A stretch of DNA of 64,000 bases from Azolla caroliniana. Taxonomy: Eukaryota > Polypodiophyta. The stretch is taken from NCBI GenBank assembly GCA_043228905.1, contig JBHGNT010000006.1, positions 20,088,001 through 20,152,000 on the forward strand. Direction: 5' to 3'. The notes beneath the pieces are model-generated. The model worked only from the letters and a program-made list of their open reading frames with translations. It was not told the DNA's origin and made no database searches. Made by a program: the position numbers and the translations under genes. Below, one piece after another: positions 31,146 through 41,504 of the stretch. Position 1 is the stretch's first letter; every line of letters begins with the position of its first letter.

Positions 31146-34100
31146 CCGCTGATAGCGAACAAAAGAGGAAAGAAGTCTCGGGGGATCCGACACTTCGGAA
31201 GTCCATGGATATCGGACAAGCCTTCATGGATGAGACCCGGAAGAAACTTCAGATCAGTGGAGGTGGGTTCCTATTAAAGAATTAAGAAGAACGATTCCGT
31301 GGGATGCTAGAGCGACATGGGAGAGCATTTGCATTTACATCGAAAGAAATAGGATGTGTTGACCCGAAGATAGTGGAGCCGATGGGGATCTTCACGTTTG
31401 ACCATGTGCCGTGGAACCTGAAGCCGATTCCAGTGCCACGGGCGCATATTCCGAAAATCATCGACTTGCTCAAGGAGAAGGTGGCGATGGGGATTCTAGA
31501 GCCATCAAACGCTCCGTACTCAAATCGATGGTTTACGGTGCCGAAGAAGAATGGGTCACTCCGATTTATCCAAGACTTGCAACCGGTGAACAAAGTCACG
31601 ATCCGGAACTCCGGGGTTGGTCTGATAGTGGACGAATTTGCGGAAGCATTTGCCGGTCGAGCGATATACTCCATCGGAGACCTATACTTGGGGTATGACC
31701 AATTCCAACTAGCCGTGGAGAGCCGAGGCATCACTACCATGCAGACACCGATAAGATTAGTTCAAATGTGTACGCTACCACAAGGAGCGACAAACTCGGT
31801 TGCAGATATGATGAACGCGATGAACAAGGTGCTTCAAGATTGCATTCCGGAGATAACGATGCCGTTTCTAGATGACATTCCGATGAAAGATGCGTGGTAG
31901 AAGAAAAAGATGAAACTATGGATGATCGAGGATGCCGAAAGTTCGTAGTCGACCATATTTGTGATTGCGAGAAAGTGCTTCTAAAGTTAGAAGATGTGCA
32001 CCTAACACTTTCCAGGGAGAAATCGGCATTCGGGCAAGAAGAAATATTGGTAGTCGGACATCTATGTGGGCCCTACGGTTGAAGACCGTCACCAATCAAG
32101 ATTGGTGCGATTCAAGCTATGAAAGAAGTATGCGAGTCACAATCTGAAGTCCGAAGGTTTCTTGGAGCATGTGCATTCTATCACATATGGATTCCGCACT
32201 ATGCACATATTGCGGACCCACCCTATCACTTGTTGCGGAAGGGTAAGAAGTTTGAATGGAAACCAGAGCATACCAAAGCCGTGAAGAAGCTCAAAGAATC
32301 ACTACGGAGGGCAAAGCACTAAAGAAGCCGAACTATGACCGACCGATCATAGTAACGATTGACACAAGTCCAACCGGAATCGGATGGGTCATCAATCAAG
32401 CCGATCCGGATGGTTCGTGATATCCGATCCGATTTGGAGCAAAGGTTCTCAACGAAAGGCAACACGGGTATGCACAAATCAAAAGAGAATTATGGGGAGT
32501 CGTGTCGGCAATCAAATCGAATCGAGATTATTTGATCGGAGCCAAAGTAGTGATCGAAATGGATTGTCTTCCGATACTTGGGATGATGCGGTGTTGCACG
32601 ATACCGGATGTGGCTATGCTAAGGTGGATTGCATATGTTAAGTCACTTAATCCGGAGGTACGACACATCTCCGGAAAAGACAACGCGGTAGCGGATATGC
32701 TGTCAAGGGCGCGGTTCGGAGATGACATAACCGAATCCAAGAATGAAGAAGTTTCCGAAGACTACTTTGCTTTGGAGCACATATGCCGGGTGAACGTAAT
32801 CCGAGAATTCCAGGAAGAAGAATACGAGGGAGAAAGCTTGTTGATCGGGAAAGTGCTACAAGAAATCGAGGAATCATCAGACAATAAAGCGAAGAGAGCC
32901 GAGATCCGAAGTAAGAAACGGCAAGTCCGAAAGTTCTTCTTGAAAAATGGATTAATATGGAGGGAGCCGAAAAGACCTGATGGCATACCACTTCGGGTAG
33001 TCGGGATGAAAGAGCAACGAAACCGGATAATGTCCAAATTTCACGAATCCGATTGGGCTGGACATTGAGGAACATGGGCAACTTTTGTGAAAATCAAACA
33101 AAAATATTGGTGGAAGAACATGTACAAAGATATAGCGGAGTTCACGGAAAGCTGCGAGAAGTGTCAAATCTACTCTGGAGTTCGACACCGAGATGGGTTA
33201 CATCCAACATTCTCACCGACAATCAACTTCATATGGATGGTCGATATTGTTGCCATGCCAACCGGGATCAGACAAAAGAAGTACTTGGTGTTAGCTCGGG
33301 AAGATCTCACAAACCAAGTAAGAAGGTTGGGCGCTACGAAGGAAAACGTGTTCTGCGGTATGCCAATTTCTTTTGGAGGAGGTGTTTTGCAGGTACGGGT
33401 GTGTAGGACAAGTGATTGCGGATTGGGGAGAACTCAACTCTGATAAAGCTAAGGAATTATTCACCAAACATGGAGTTTGGTTAACACTAACAATGGCATA
33501 AAATCCGGAGGCCAACAAGAAAATCGAACGAGGACATAGTCCGATTGTCAAAACACTTGCCAAAGCATGCAACGGAAGGGTGAAGGATTGGCCAGAGATG
33601 CTTCCGTATGCACTATGGGCGGATCGGACGACGCATAGCTCCATAACCGGTTACATGCCGGCAGAACTCATGACCGGACAAGCACCGGTAATGCCAATGG
33701 AAACCGCGATCGCGACATGGACAGTGCTACCATGGAAGGAAGAGATGAGCCGGGAAGAACTACTAGCGGTCCGGATACAACAACTAGAGGGAAGACCAGA
33801 AGACGTAGCGGAAGCAATATGCTGACAACAAGAAGCGCGATTCCGGAATAAAAGCCGGTTCGACACAAAGCACCGACTACGATCGCGGAAGATTGAAGAA
33901 GGAGATTGGGTGATTGTCTACGACAGTAGTTTGGATCATCAACATACAACGATGCGGAAGTTCGCGAAAAGGTGGTTCGGGCCATACAAGGTTCGGAAAG
34001 TTTTCGACAACGGAACTTACCGACTATGCGAGTTGGATGGAACAATGCTACAAGTGCCTATAGTTGGGAAACGGGTGAAGATTTTCAAGAAGCGGACTGA

Positions 34101-34248
34101 TGAAGAACCCTATGTGATCCTAGACAAGACCGACAAGAAGGAGCAATTGGACGAAGATCGCGGTGATGCGGAAAGCGAAGAAAGTGGATTACAACTCATA
34201 GTCGACTTAAGGGGAGAATCGGAGGAAGCTTCGAATGAAGGTGAATAG
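31146..34248 (+). pseudogene. Ty3-like pol of a fungal-type lineage
   Basis: RT at 31304-31895 with FDHVPWNLKPIPVPRAH, NRWFTVPKKNGSLRF and catalytic FLDDIP in place of the usual YxDD. The FDH.PWNL/DDIP(V/M)K pattern is one I associate with Ty3-like pol proteins of fungi and a few plants. The RT thumb continues in another frame (31894-32322). RNase H at 32330-32720 has VTIDTSPTGIGW and RHISGKDNAVADMLSR. The integrase zinc finger (HESDWAGH, CEKCQIYS) is at 33035-33180. The core is at 33230-33530 with the first Asp in WMVDIVAMP and damage near the others. The C-terminal part has WFGPYKVRKVFDNGTYRLCE (33973-34035). At least five stops or frameshifts are seen. Gag, protease and a primer-binding site are missing at the left, so the element is 5'-truncated. 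Confidence 0.85.
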
Positions 34249-34290
34249 AAAGCATCGGGGACTTTGGCACATACCGGAGGATGTGCGGGT

Positions 34291-34304
34291 TAGGAGGGGG
34301 TGAG
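34291..34304 (+). other. Polypurine tract
   Basis: TAGGAGGGGGTGAG directly precedes the right LTR (TGTCGTAGTG), confirming that the right LTR has the orientation expected for the plus-strand pol. Confidence 0.8.
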
Positions 34305-35199
34305 TGTCGTAGTGTAATTCGCACATTACGTGAAAAATTACATTTTTGGTCTCTCCAGATAGGACATGGAGTACTCGGTGAGAACCGGAAGGAGGAATCG
34401 GTAAGGACCGAAACCAGTAAGGAGACCTGGCAAGAGCCGGATGAAGAAGGCCGGTGAGAGTCGGTGAGAAACGGACAAAGAGATTGGTAAGGAGGTCCCG
34501 GTAAGAACCGGATAAAGAAAACTAGCAAGCACCGGATGAAGCAGAACCTGCAAGAGCCGGATGAAGAAGGCCGGTGAGAGTCTCTCATCGGATGAAGAGA
34601 CATATTTGTAAATAGAAGAAAGTATAAAAATATATATATTACATGCATAAGGCAAGATTCGAACCTTGCACCTCCATGTTAATAATGTTAAGCTTTATCA
34701 CTATACTAGCATATTATGAATTTTAAAGTTATACTAAACTTTATCCCATGTAAATATTCTAGATATGCATGGTACAAAAAGTTATTCATGCATACACACT
34801 CGAGTTAAAAGAAAAGATGGGATAGAAAGCTAATCATGCACGTGCAGTGTGCATGAAAACTAAAGTTAGGAAAAGCAAGATGCTTGCATGTGATAAACTT
34901 AGACTCTTCCAACACTATATAAGGAAGAGAGAAAGATGTATAGGGGTTGTTGCTTATTTTACAAGGGTGGATTAATATAATATAATCGTGGGATTCACGA
35001 ATTTGCTAACTATTTTTTTCTCTTAATCTGAGTACTCACTAATACACTATACTCATGGGATTCATGAGTTTTTCATATCTTTCTTCCTTACAACATATTT
35101 CATATTCTTCATTGCCTTAGAATTTTCTTTTCTCCTAGTCCAAAACCTCAGTGGTTTCCGCCCGACTCACGCAACGATCCGGAGCCGAAAGGCACGACA
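34305..35199 (+). repeat. Right LTR of Ty3-like element
   Basis: 895 bp from TGTCGTAGTG to GGCACGACA. It is longer than the left copy, at least partly because of an internal duplication with a 120-bp period: CAAGAGCCGGATGAAGAAGG occurs at about 34430 and 34550, within CCGGAT/CCGGTGAGAG-rich sequence. A tRNA-like block lies at 34653-34730 on the minus strand. The right end abuts chromovirus pol sequence directly. Confidence 0.85.
34653..34730 (-). other. tRNA-like block in LTR
   Basis: The minus strand shows AGTATAGTGATAAAGC (A-box-like) and, further on, GGTTCGAATC (a good B box) followed by TTGCC. The inverted left LTR has the same block on the plus strand near 30990-31050 with GGTTTGAATC. 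It has no convincing cloverleaf. Confidence 0.4.
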
Positions 35200-37241
35200 A
35201 CATGGGAATCCAAGGGCATACCGAAGACCTGTGTTGCGTGCAGTCGTGCTGGTCCCAAGATGACTTGGTTTTGGTTATCGAAAGTTGGCTCGCCAAGACG
35301 CGGTGCTAGATACGAGCACCGTGATAATGTATCTGCCTTCCCTTGTTGCTTCCCTGGATGATATGTAATTTTGAAGTCAAAAAGAGTGAGGAATTGGGCC
35401 CACCAAGCTTGACGTCGATTTAACACACGAGCATTTTGAAAGTAGGCAAGGTTTTTGTGATCATTGAATACGGTAACTTGATGAGAAGATCCCTATAGAA
35501 AATGCCTCCATTGCGTAAAAGAGTCCACTATTGCTAATAGCTCCTTATCATGAATTTCATAGTTGATTTCGGCGGCGTCAAACTTGTGTGAGTGGAAAGC
35601 CATAGGATGGCGCTTTTCATCATCACCTTGTTGTGACAGAATGCTACCCAACGTGAAATCCGACGCGTCTGCTTCGATGATGAATGGTTTTTCCGGATCA
35701 ACATGAGCCAAAATAGGAGTTGATGTAAATGTCTTCTTAAGACTCTCAAAAGTCACGTCTGCTTCTTCAAACCAAACGAACGATTGTCCCTTCCTGGTGA
35801 GCTGCGTGAGAGACAGAACAAGCTTTGAGTAATCCTGTATAAACTTGCGGTAGAAATTGGCAAAGCCTAAAAAGCATTGCACATCTCACGATGAACACGG
35901 AGTTTGACACTCTACCATCGTTTTGACCTTAGCTGGATCCATAGAAATGCCTTCTGAAGAAATGACATAGCCTAGAAATTCTACCTGATTGCACTCGAAA
36001 CTACATTTTTCCAGCTTTGCATAAAGACCATGTTCTCGAAGTCGTTTTAATACTAACAGTACATGAGAATCATGCTCTTCTTGGGTCTTCGAATAAACCA
36101 ATAGATCATCCAAATAGATGATCAAACAAACATCCAAGAGATCTCGGAATATATCATTTGCCATGTGCTAGAAGACTATTGGCGCATTAGTGAGGCTGAA
36201 TGGCATGACCGTATACTCGAAGTGCCCATATCTGGTGTGAAACGCGGTCTTCCATTCATCTCCTGGTCAGATTCGTACGAGGTTATATGCTCCTCGTAAG
36301 TCGATCTTTGTGAAGAACCTTGCACCATTGATCCGTTCTAAAAGACTTGAGATAAGGGGAAGTGCGTACCTATTCCTGATGGTGACATTATTCAAGCCAT
36401 GGTAATCTACGACGAGACGAAGTGATCCATCCTTTTTCTTGACGAAGAAAATGGGTGCGTCGGCTGGAGATTTTGAATGTCGAATGAAACCATTTGCTAA
36501 ATTCTCCTCTATATAGGCTTGAAGGACTTCTAGCTCAGTTGGTGACAAATTGTAGATCGGTCCCAATGGTGGCTCTTTTCCTGGTTGTAAATCGATGGGG
36601 CAATCATACGGTCGATGGTGAGGAAGCATATTAGCTTGTATTTTATTGAACACATCGGCATAATGACGATACTTCTCTGGAAGTTGAATGGTGGACTCCT
36701 CTTTAGTGGTGTTGGAGGGTTTTAGTGATACTGCGAAGAGAAACATTTCTTCCTTGCGTCCTTCCTCACGCAACTGATGTAGCGAAATGGTTGCAATCTT
36801 ATGAGTAGATCCTCGAGTTTGTTGATACCGGATTTCTCTTGTTCTCCAATCTATGTCTGGGCTATGTAATTCGAACCATGGTAATCCCAAAAAAATGGGA
36901 TGTTTTGGGATACTAATTATATTAAAGGATACAACACATGCTAAATTATCTAGGACAATATTAACAGGCTCTGACTCTTCTGTGATATTTCCAGAAGCAA
37001 TGGGACGACCATCAATGACTACTACAGAGGCTGGACACGGGAGTTTTCTTAGGGATATATGATGAGCTTGGGCAAAATTCCTATCCATGAAGCAAGAATT
37101 AGCTCCGAAATCTAGGAGTGCCGAGACATGTACTAGAGAGGTACTTTTAGTACTAACTGTTACTTGGGCTAAGAACACATTGCTAACTTGCTTAGAGGGA
37201 ATGGAACCACTAATGGGCTGCACAGATCTACGACTGTCCAA
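35200..37241 (-). pseudogene. Second chromovirus copy: protease, RT, RNase H (truncated)
   Basis: Minus-strand relative of the element at 1-3545. From 37241 down: protease-like ALLDFGANSCFMD, where the catalytic DSG has become DFG; then the LREEGRKEEMFLF block, RT with YLDDLLVYSKTQEEHDSH (about 36080-36135), RNase H with EADASDFTLGSILSQ and HDKELLAIVDSF, to [12 protein letters not shown] near 35250. It stops there, abutting the right LTR of the inverted-LTR element at 35199/35200; integrase and chromodomain are absent. Breaks include a CGA-to-TGA stop near 36270 and one near 36165. Related codons in the first element allow confident alignment. Confidence 0.92.
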
Positions 37242-37267
37242 CCAAACGGCTCCTATTTTGGCTGGAC

Positions 37268-38420
37268 TTAGTCGTTTAACTCTTCTTCTAACTGACTAAG
37301 AACATCAAATTTGTTCGATAGATTTGGGCTATTAGTACTATTAGGACTATTAGATATTCCTACTGAAATAGACATGGGTTTAGTACAATTAGAACTAGCG
37401 ACTATTTGGTTCACTTGTCTTCTTGGCCTATGGGGACAATTCACTTCAATATGCCCTGGTCCACCGCAATAAAGACATAGTTGATTTGCTCGACGTCGTT
37501 GCTTTTCTTCTTCCGATAATGGTCTGCGATGACGTTTAGTGTCAATTTCCTTTGGAGTTGGAGTATTCACTAGAGATGCATTATATGACTCCCTTGGAAA
37601 AGGTTTTGCTACCACTGAGGTGTAGGTGGCCTCTTATCTTGCCCTTGGCATCTGGAACTGATGTTCCGAACGTCGTTTGAAAAGACGGTTGTCGCATCTC
37701 ACCGCGCGACTAATTGCTTTTGTCAATGACTTTGGTTCTTCAGGGAAGGTCAAGAGTAAATCCTTGACATCGTTACATAGACCATAACGAAATTGCTCCA
37801 TAAGTGCTTGGTCATCCCAGGGGATATCGGAGGCGAGTAGACGGAAATCTGCAGCGTATGTGGAGGTTGGATGATCACCTTGATGTAATCGTCGGATTTT
37901 GTTGATTGTTGTCCTTATGATGTCAGTATCTCCAAAACAGACTTTAAACTCACTTAAAAAATCTTCAAAATTGTTTAGTAAAGGAGATTCCTTTTCTAAC
38001 AACGGAGCGAACCATGCCAAAGTTGAGCCACTTAACAACGTGCCTACTAAACCCACTCGTGATGCATCGGTGGGATATCAGGAAGGATGCATTTGAGTGA
38101 CTAATCGTACCTGATTAAGGAATCCTCTAAACTGCGATCACATTCCATCGAATTTCATGGGAAGGCCGACCTTGGGTTCTTTATGAACCCCTTACGTACT
38201 GGGTCCTTGTTGTTGCATCGCGACTATGGTTGCTTCGAGTTGTTGCACGCATAACTCTAGTTCCCCATGTTGTTGTTGTGTCTATTGCTTCTTTAAGGAG
38301 ATTTGTTGAAGCTCCCCCAATAGTAGTTGATTTTCTTGTTCCAATGCGAGAAACTTCTCTTTCAAGCATTGCAACTCCGAAAAAACGGATTGATATTCTT
38401 GAGCACTAACAGTGGCCATA
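37268..38420 (-). pseudogene. Second chromovirus copy: gag
   Basis: Gag on the minus strand. The capsid-type region at about 38056-37640 has GSTLAWFAPLLEKESPLLNN, FEDFLSEFKVCFGDTD and IRRLHQGDHPTSTYAADFRL, the retrotransposon gag pattern. The zinc knuckle CLYCGGPGHIEVNC (CX2CX4HX4C) is at about 37440-37485. An N-terminal coiled-coil-like stretch (38180-38410) has several breaks. Gag would form the particle and bind RNA; the frame is interrupted at about 37620 and near 38060-38180. Confidence 0.88.
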
Positions 38421-38620
38421 GTATGAGAGAAAAGAGGAATAAGATATTAGTATGAAGGGAGGGAGAAGTAAGAAGATAAAGGAAGAGAAGGAAGGATACA
38501 GAAATCGGTTCAAACTGTCAGGAACAATACTAAGACAGAGAAGTATTGTCAAGAACAGTACTAAGACAGAGAAGTATTGTCAGGAACAATACTAAGACAG
38601 AGAAGGAATTAGTACTAAAA
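38421..38620 (-). repeat. Second chromovirus: LTR 3' end / leader
   Basis: Minus-strand leader and LTR end. A block of about 36 bp (AGGAACAATACTAAGACAGA and variants) is repeated three times in tandem at 38518-38605. It corresponds to the AGTACTATTCC/AGTACTAATCC repeats near the end of the LTR at 3440-3545. Confidence 0.6.
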
Positions 38621-38874
38621 GATGAGGATTAATACTAAGGGGGGTGTAGAACTCTTGAGAGAAGGAAAGAGTGAGTGAGTGAGTGAGAGAGAGAGAATGA
38701 TGATAACAAAAAATATATATTATGTTAAGAGAATATACAATATACAATAGTAGTTAGGAGGCTTAAGACTGGCGTTGAACTGATTTGGTTCGAAATAATG
38801 CCTTGTGCCTCCTTTTATAGTGTTCTGAGTACTCCTGAGGTTTCTAGAATGTTCTAGAGAAATCTGGAATATAC
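38621..38874 (-). repeat. LTR segment, duplicate A
   Basis: The middle part of the chromovirus LTR (minus strand), including the GA/TC tract, the TATA region (minus-strand TATAAAAGGAGG) and the heat-shock-like phased repeats. It is repeated at 39397-39669. The two copies flank the insert at 38875-39396 in the same orientation. Confidence 0.8.
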
Positions 38875-39396
38875 TACCCCGTACGAGATGTACGGAGAGT
38901 CAAGTGTGATGAGCGAGGGTCGAATGTTATCATGATGTTGTGTATGTGTAGGGGGCATAAATGTAATTGTGAGTCTATACGTATGTGAACACATGCACAC
39001 GTGTGTGCATGTGGATGGATACGAGGAGGTGTGAGTGAGTGTCCAATATGAATGCTCGAGGGGGCTTACACCCCTATGTATCTACCCCCTCTTGTACTAT
39101 TTAACCCCTTATGGGGAATGAATGAAACATGAATAACCATTTCTCTCTCAATCTCTCTCTTGTCATCTCTCTCTCCCTCTCTCTCTTCCCTCCCCTTAAC
39201 GTTGAACCCCCTTGGGAGGGGGGTGGAGCCATTCTAGGCACCACCCCCCACCTCGCAATGCTTCTCAATGCTTGTCAACATCTTCATGATTTCTCTCACC
39301 ATCATACCATTCATCATCTTCACTATTGCACAATGTCTATCTTTGTCATCGATAATCATCATTACCATTAACCCTAACCCTAAAACTTACAACAAA
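38875..39396. mobile_element. 522-bp insert inside LTR, unknown type
   Basis: Unrelated DNA between two direct copies of LTR sequence. It begins about TACCCCGTACGAG and ends CCTAAAACTTACAAC. It has a GT/CA-rich part (38930-39050), CTACCCCCTCTTGTACTATTTAACC near 39080-39105, a CT-rich part (39145-39195) and a GGGGGTGGAGCC stretch. No coding region is evident. It behaves like an insertion that duplicated about 260 bp of target. Confidence 0.6.
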
Positions 39397-39450
39397 AAGA
39401 TGAGGATCAGTACTAAGGGGGGTGTAGAACTCTTGAGAGAAGGAAAGAGT

Positions 39451-39492
<42 letters not shown>

Positions 39493-39789
39493 TGATAACA
39501 AAAAATATATATTATGTTAAGAGAATATACAATATACAATAGTAGTTAGGAGGCTTAAGACTGGCGTTGAACTGATTTGGTTCGAAATAATGCCTTGTGC
39601 CTCCTTTTATAGTGTTCTTAGGAGTACTCCTGAAGTTTCTAGAATGTTCTAGGGAAATCTAGAATATACATCAATTTTCTATAGTAAAACTTAAATGAAA
39701 ATAATATTTTTCGTATTACAACATATAGTCTAATGGTCAAGAGCTTGACCTATGTAACATAAGGTCATGGGTTCAAGTCTTGCCATATC
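39397..39789 (-). repeat. LTR segment, duplicate B plus LTR 5' end
   Basis: On the minus strand the LTR starts TGTCATGATATGG at about 39793-39789 and runs to 39397. 39397-39669 is the duplicated part. The phased repeats near 39622-39654 keep GAA, TTC, GAA, TTC at 5-bp steps (39632, 39637, 39642, 39647) with decayed outer units. Confidence 0.8.
39722..39784 (+). other. tRNA-like block at LTR 5' end
   Basis: A-box-like TAGTCTAATGG and B-box-like GGTTCAAGTC about 40 bp apart, with a five-base-pair stem (GACCT/AGGTC) between them. It corresponds to the block at 3083-3147. The loop sizes do not fit a standard tRNA. Confidence 0.4.
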
Positions 39790-39794
39790 ATGAC

Positions 39795-39995
39795 ACCAAC
39801 ATTGAAATCCGAAAATTTAACAACAAGAACTTTGCTCTATGGAAGGAGATGATGCAGGATGTATTAATCATCCGGCGTCGAAGCAATACAGCACAACAAG
39901 TTGGTTTCAATGACAATAGACGAAATTGCTTGATCGACCATTTAGATTCATTTGGCCAAAAATGCCTACTTCAACATGAACACTGGGTCATTTGA
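39795..39995 (+). pseudogene. Copia gag fragment
   Basis: Encodes EIRKFNNKNFALWKEMMQ and DVLIIRRRSN, the N-terminal pattern of copia gag (FxGxNFxLWKxxMxDVL). It is a scrap of about 65 codons with no element around it, directly abutting the chromovirus LTR. Confidence 0.6.
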
Positions 39996-41504
39996 AATAG
40001 GTAATATGTCGTATTTTAAGAACCGTCTGTCAAAAAAAGGCACAAAATAGGTGGTTTCACAAAAAGGGGTCTCACATACGTAAAGGTTTTTAAAAAATGA
40101 CCCAAAATATATTGAGTTTTAGCGTGTCCAAAAGTTTAGGGTGTTCCAAAAATGCCTAAATAATAGACAAGCCAAACTTACAAAAGAATGTAAAAAATTC
40201 ACAAAAGGACTACTATACATATTCGTAAATCAATATTTTGATGTAAAATACAATATTTACAGTTCATGCATTAGAACAATCACTCCCCAAAGATATGCCA
40301 TCATTTTCAGACCCATCTGATGAACTATAAGAGCTTTGTGAGGTCTCATCCTCATCATCACTAGCATCCAACACATTGTCTTCATCCAATTGCATCCAAC
40401 ATCATCGTGATTATGAGACATGCTCCTTGTTCGTCTTTGTGTCATGTCAAGAACCACATTTGGGATCTTCTCTTTTATTATCTTGATTTTGGTTTATCTT
40501 AGATGGACTATTTTGGTCAAGGAGAAATCATACACTAGGATGTCTACATTAATAATCAAGTGTGAGAGTAGACGTTGAATAGGACCATCGGGGTCTTTGA
40601 CCAAGGAGGATGAATCGGGTGACTTGTGCTTGTAAGGAATCGACTGACGTTTAGGTTTACAATCGGGTTGTTCTTGTTGTCGAAGACGCTTGTGTGGGTT
40701 GACTAAGAGAGATTACGAAAATATTTACTGCACCACAAAGATGTCGTGAAGCACGTGACACATGTGCCAAACGTCGCGATGTACGCAGACAAGCACCGGC
40801 CTCTATCTGCAAGTGGTGATGGAGGATCGAAAGGATCTTTTAAGACAATGAAGCGGAACCGTCAGTGTTTTGAACCGAAAGGACTAGTGCAAGCGAGAAA
40901 GTATTAAAGATAGATGGTAGATAGATAGATACGGGAATTCCAATTCCCGGTTTGAACCTTTGACTTCAAAATTGTGAAAGACAAGACACATTGCCAATGA
41001 GACAACTATTATTATACTATTGATTTCAATCAATACATTGCTTCCTTTCCTTTCCTTCTTATATAGATGCCCCCATGCATATGATGCATGTAAGGGTGTA
41101 AGACATGCATATGATGCATGTGATGCATGATCGTCATTTGGCGCTCATGCATCACATGTGATGCATGATGATCGTGTCCCTCATTCAAGCTTTCATGTAC
41201 GAGCAGTTACATGTAAAAAGTATAATGAAGAAAATAAACTTTAAAGAAAACAACCTAGCCTTAATGGTATATCAATTGCCTCTTATCTTGGAGGTGTACG
41301 GGTCAAAACCTTGCTTGCACCTCATTGTATGCCACTAGGCCTTGGGCTTATTTTTATATTTTGTGTAATGAAGACCTAAACACACATCACACGTGCACAT
41401 TAACGTGCTAACATACATGTGTAACCATCACTCCTTTCATACATGTGCACATTGCACCTTCTCGATTTTCCTCGTTCCACGCGATTTTCACATTGTTCCC
41501 GAAA
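39996..41504. other. Intergenic, no gene
   Basis: No supported gene. 40900-41060 has a GATA-rich stretch and 41060-41180 a cluster of ATGCAT-containing motifs. A tRNA-like block (AGCCTTAATGGTATATCAAT followed by GGGTCAAAACC) lies near 41255-41320. Confidence 0.6.
41145..41168. repeat. 24-bp perfect palindrome in ATGCAT-rich cluster
   Basis: The palindrome is centred on CACATGTG and flanked by ATGCATG on each side. It lies in a 120-bp cluster with four further CATGCATATG/GATGCATG copies from 41070. CATGCA is the RY element bound by B3-domain factors and CACATGTG contains an E-box, but no gene nearby is identified as its target. Confidence 0.7.

Noticed and set aside
30337-31150. The inverted left LTR as a simple solo-LTR insertion
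   Set aside because: No 5-bp duplication (CTAAC versus CCGCT), and the internal region starts abruptly without PBS or gag, so a rearrangement is more likely.
39366-39386. Telomere-like CCCTAACCCTAAA
   Set aside because: Only about two units, inside a short insert; not a telomeric or interstitial telomere array.
39722-39784. A real tRNA gene
   Set aside because: Box A and box B resemble a tRNA but the anticodon loop and acceptor stem do not fit; kept only as tRNA-like.
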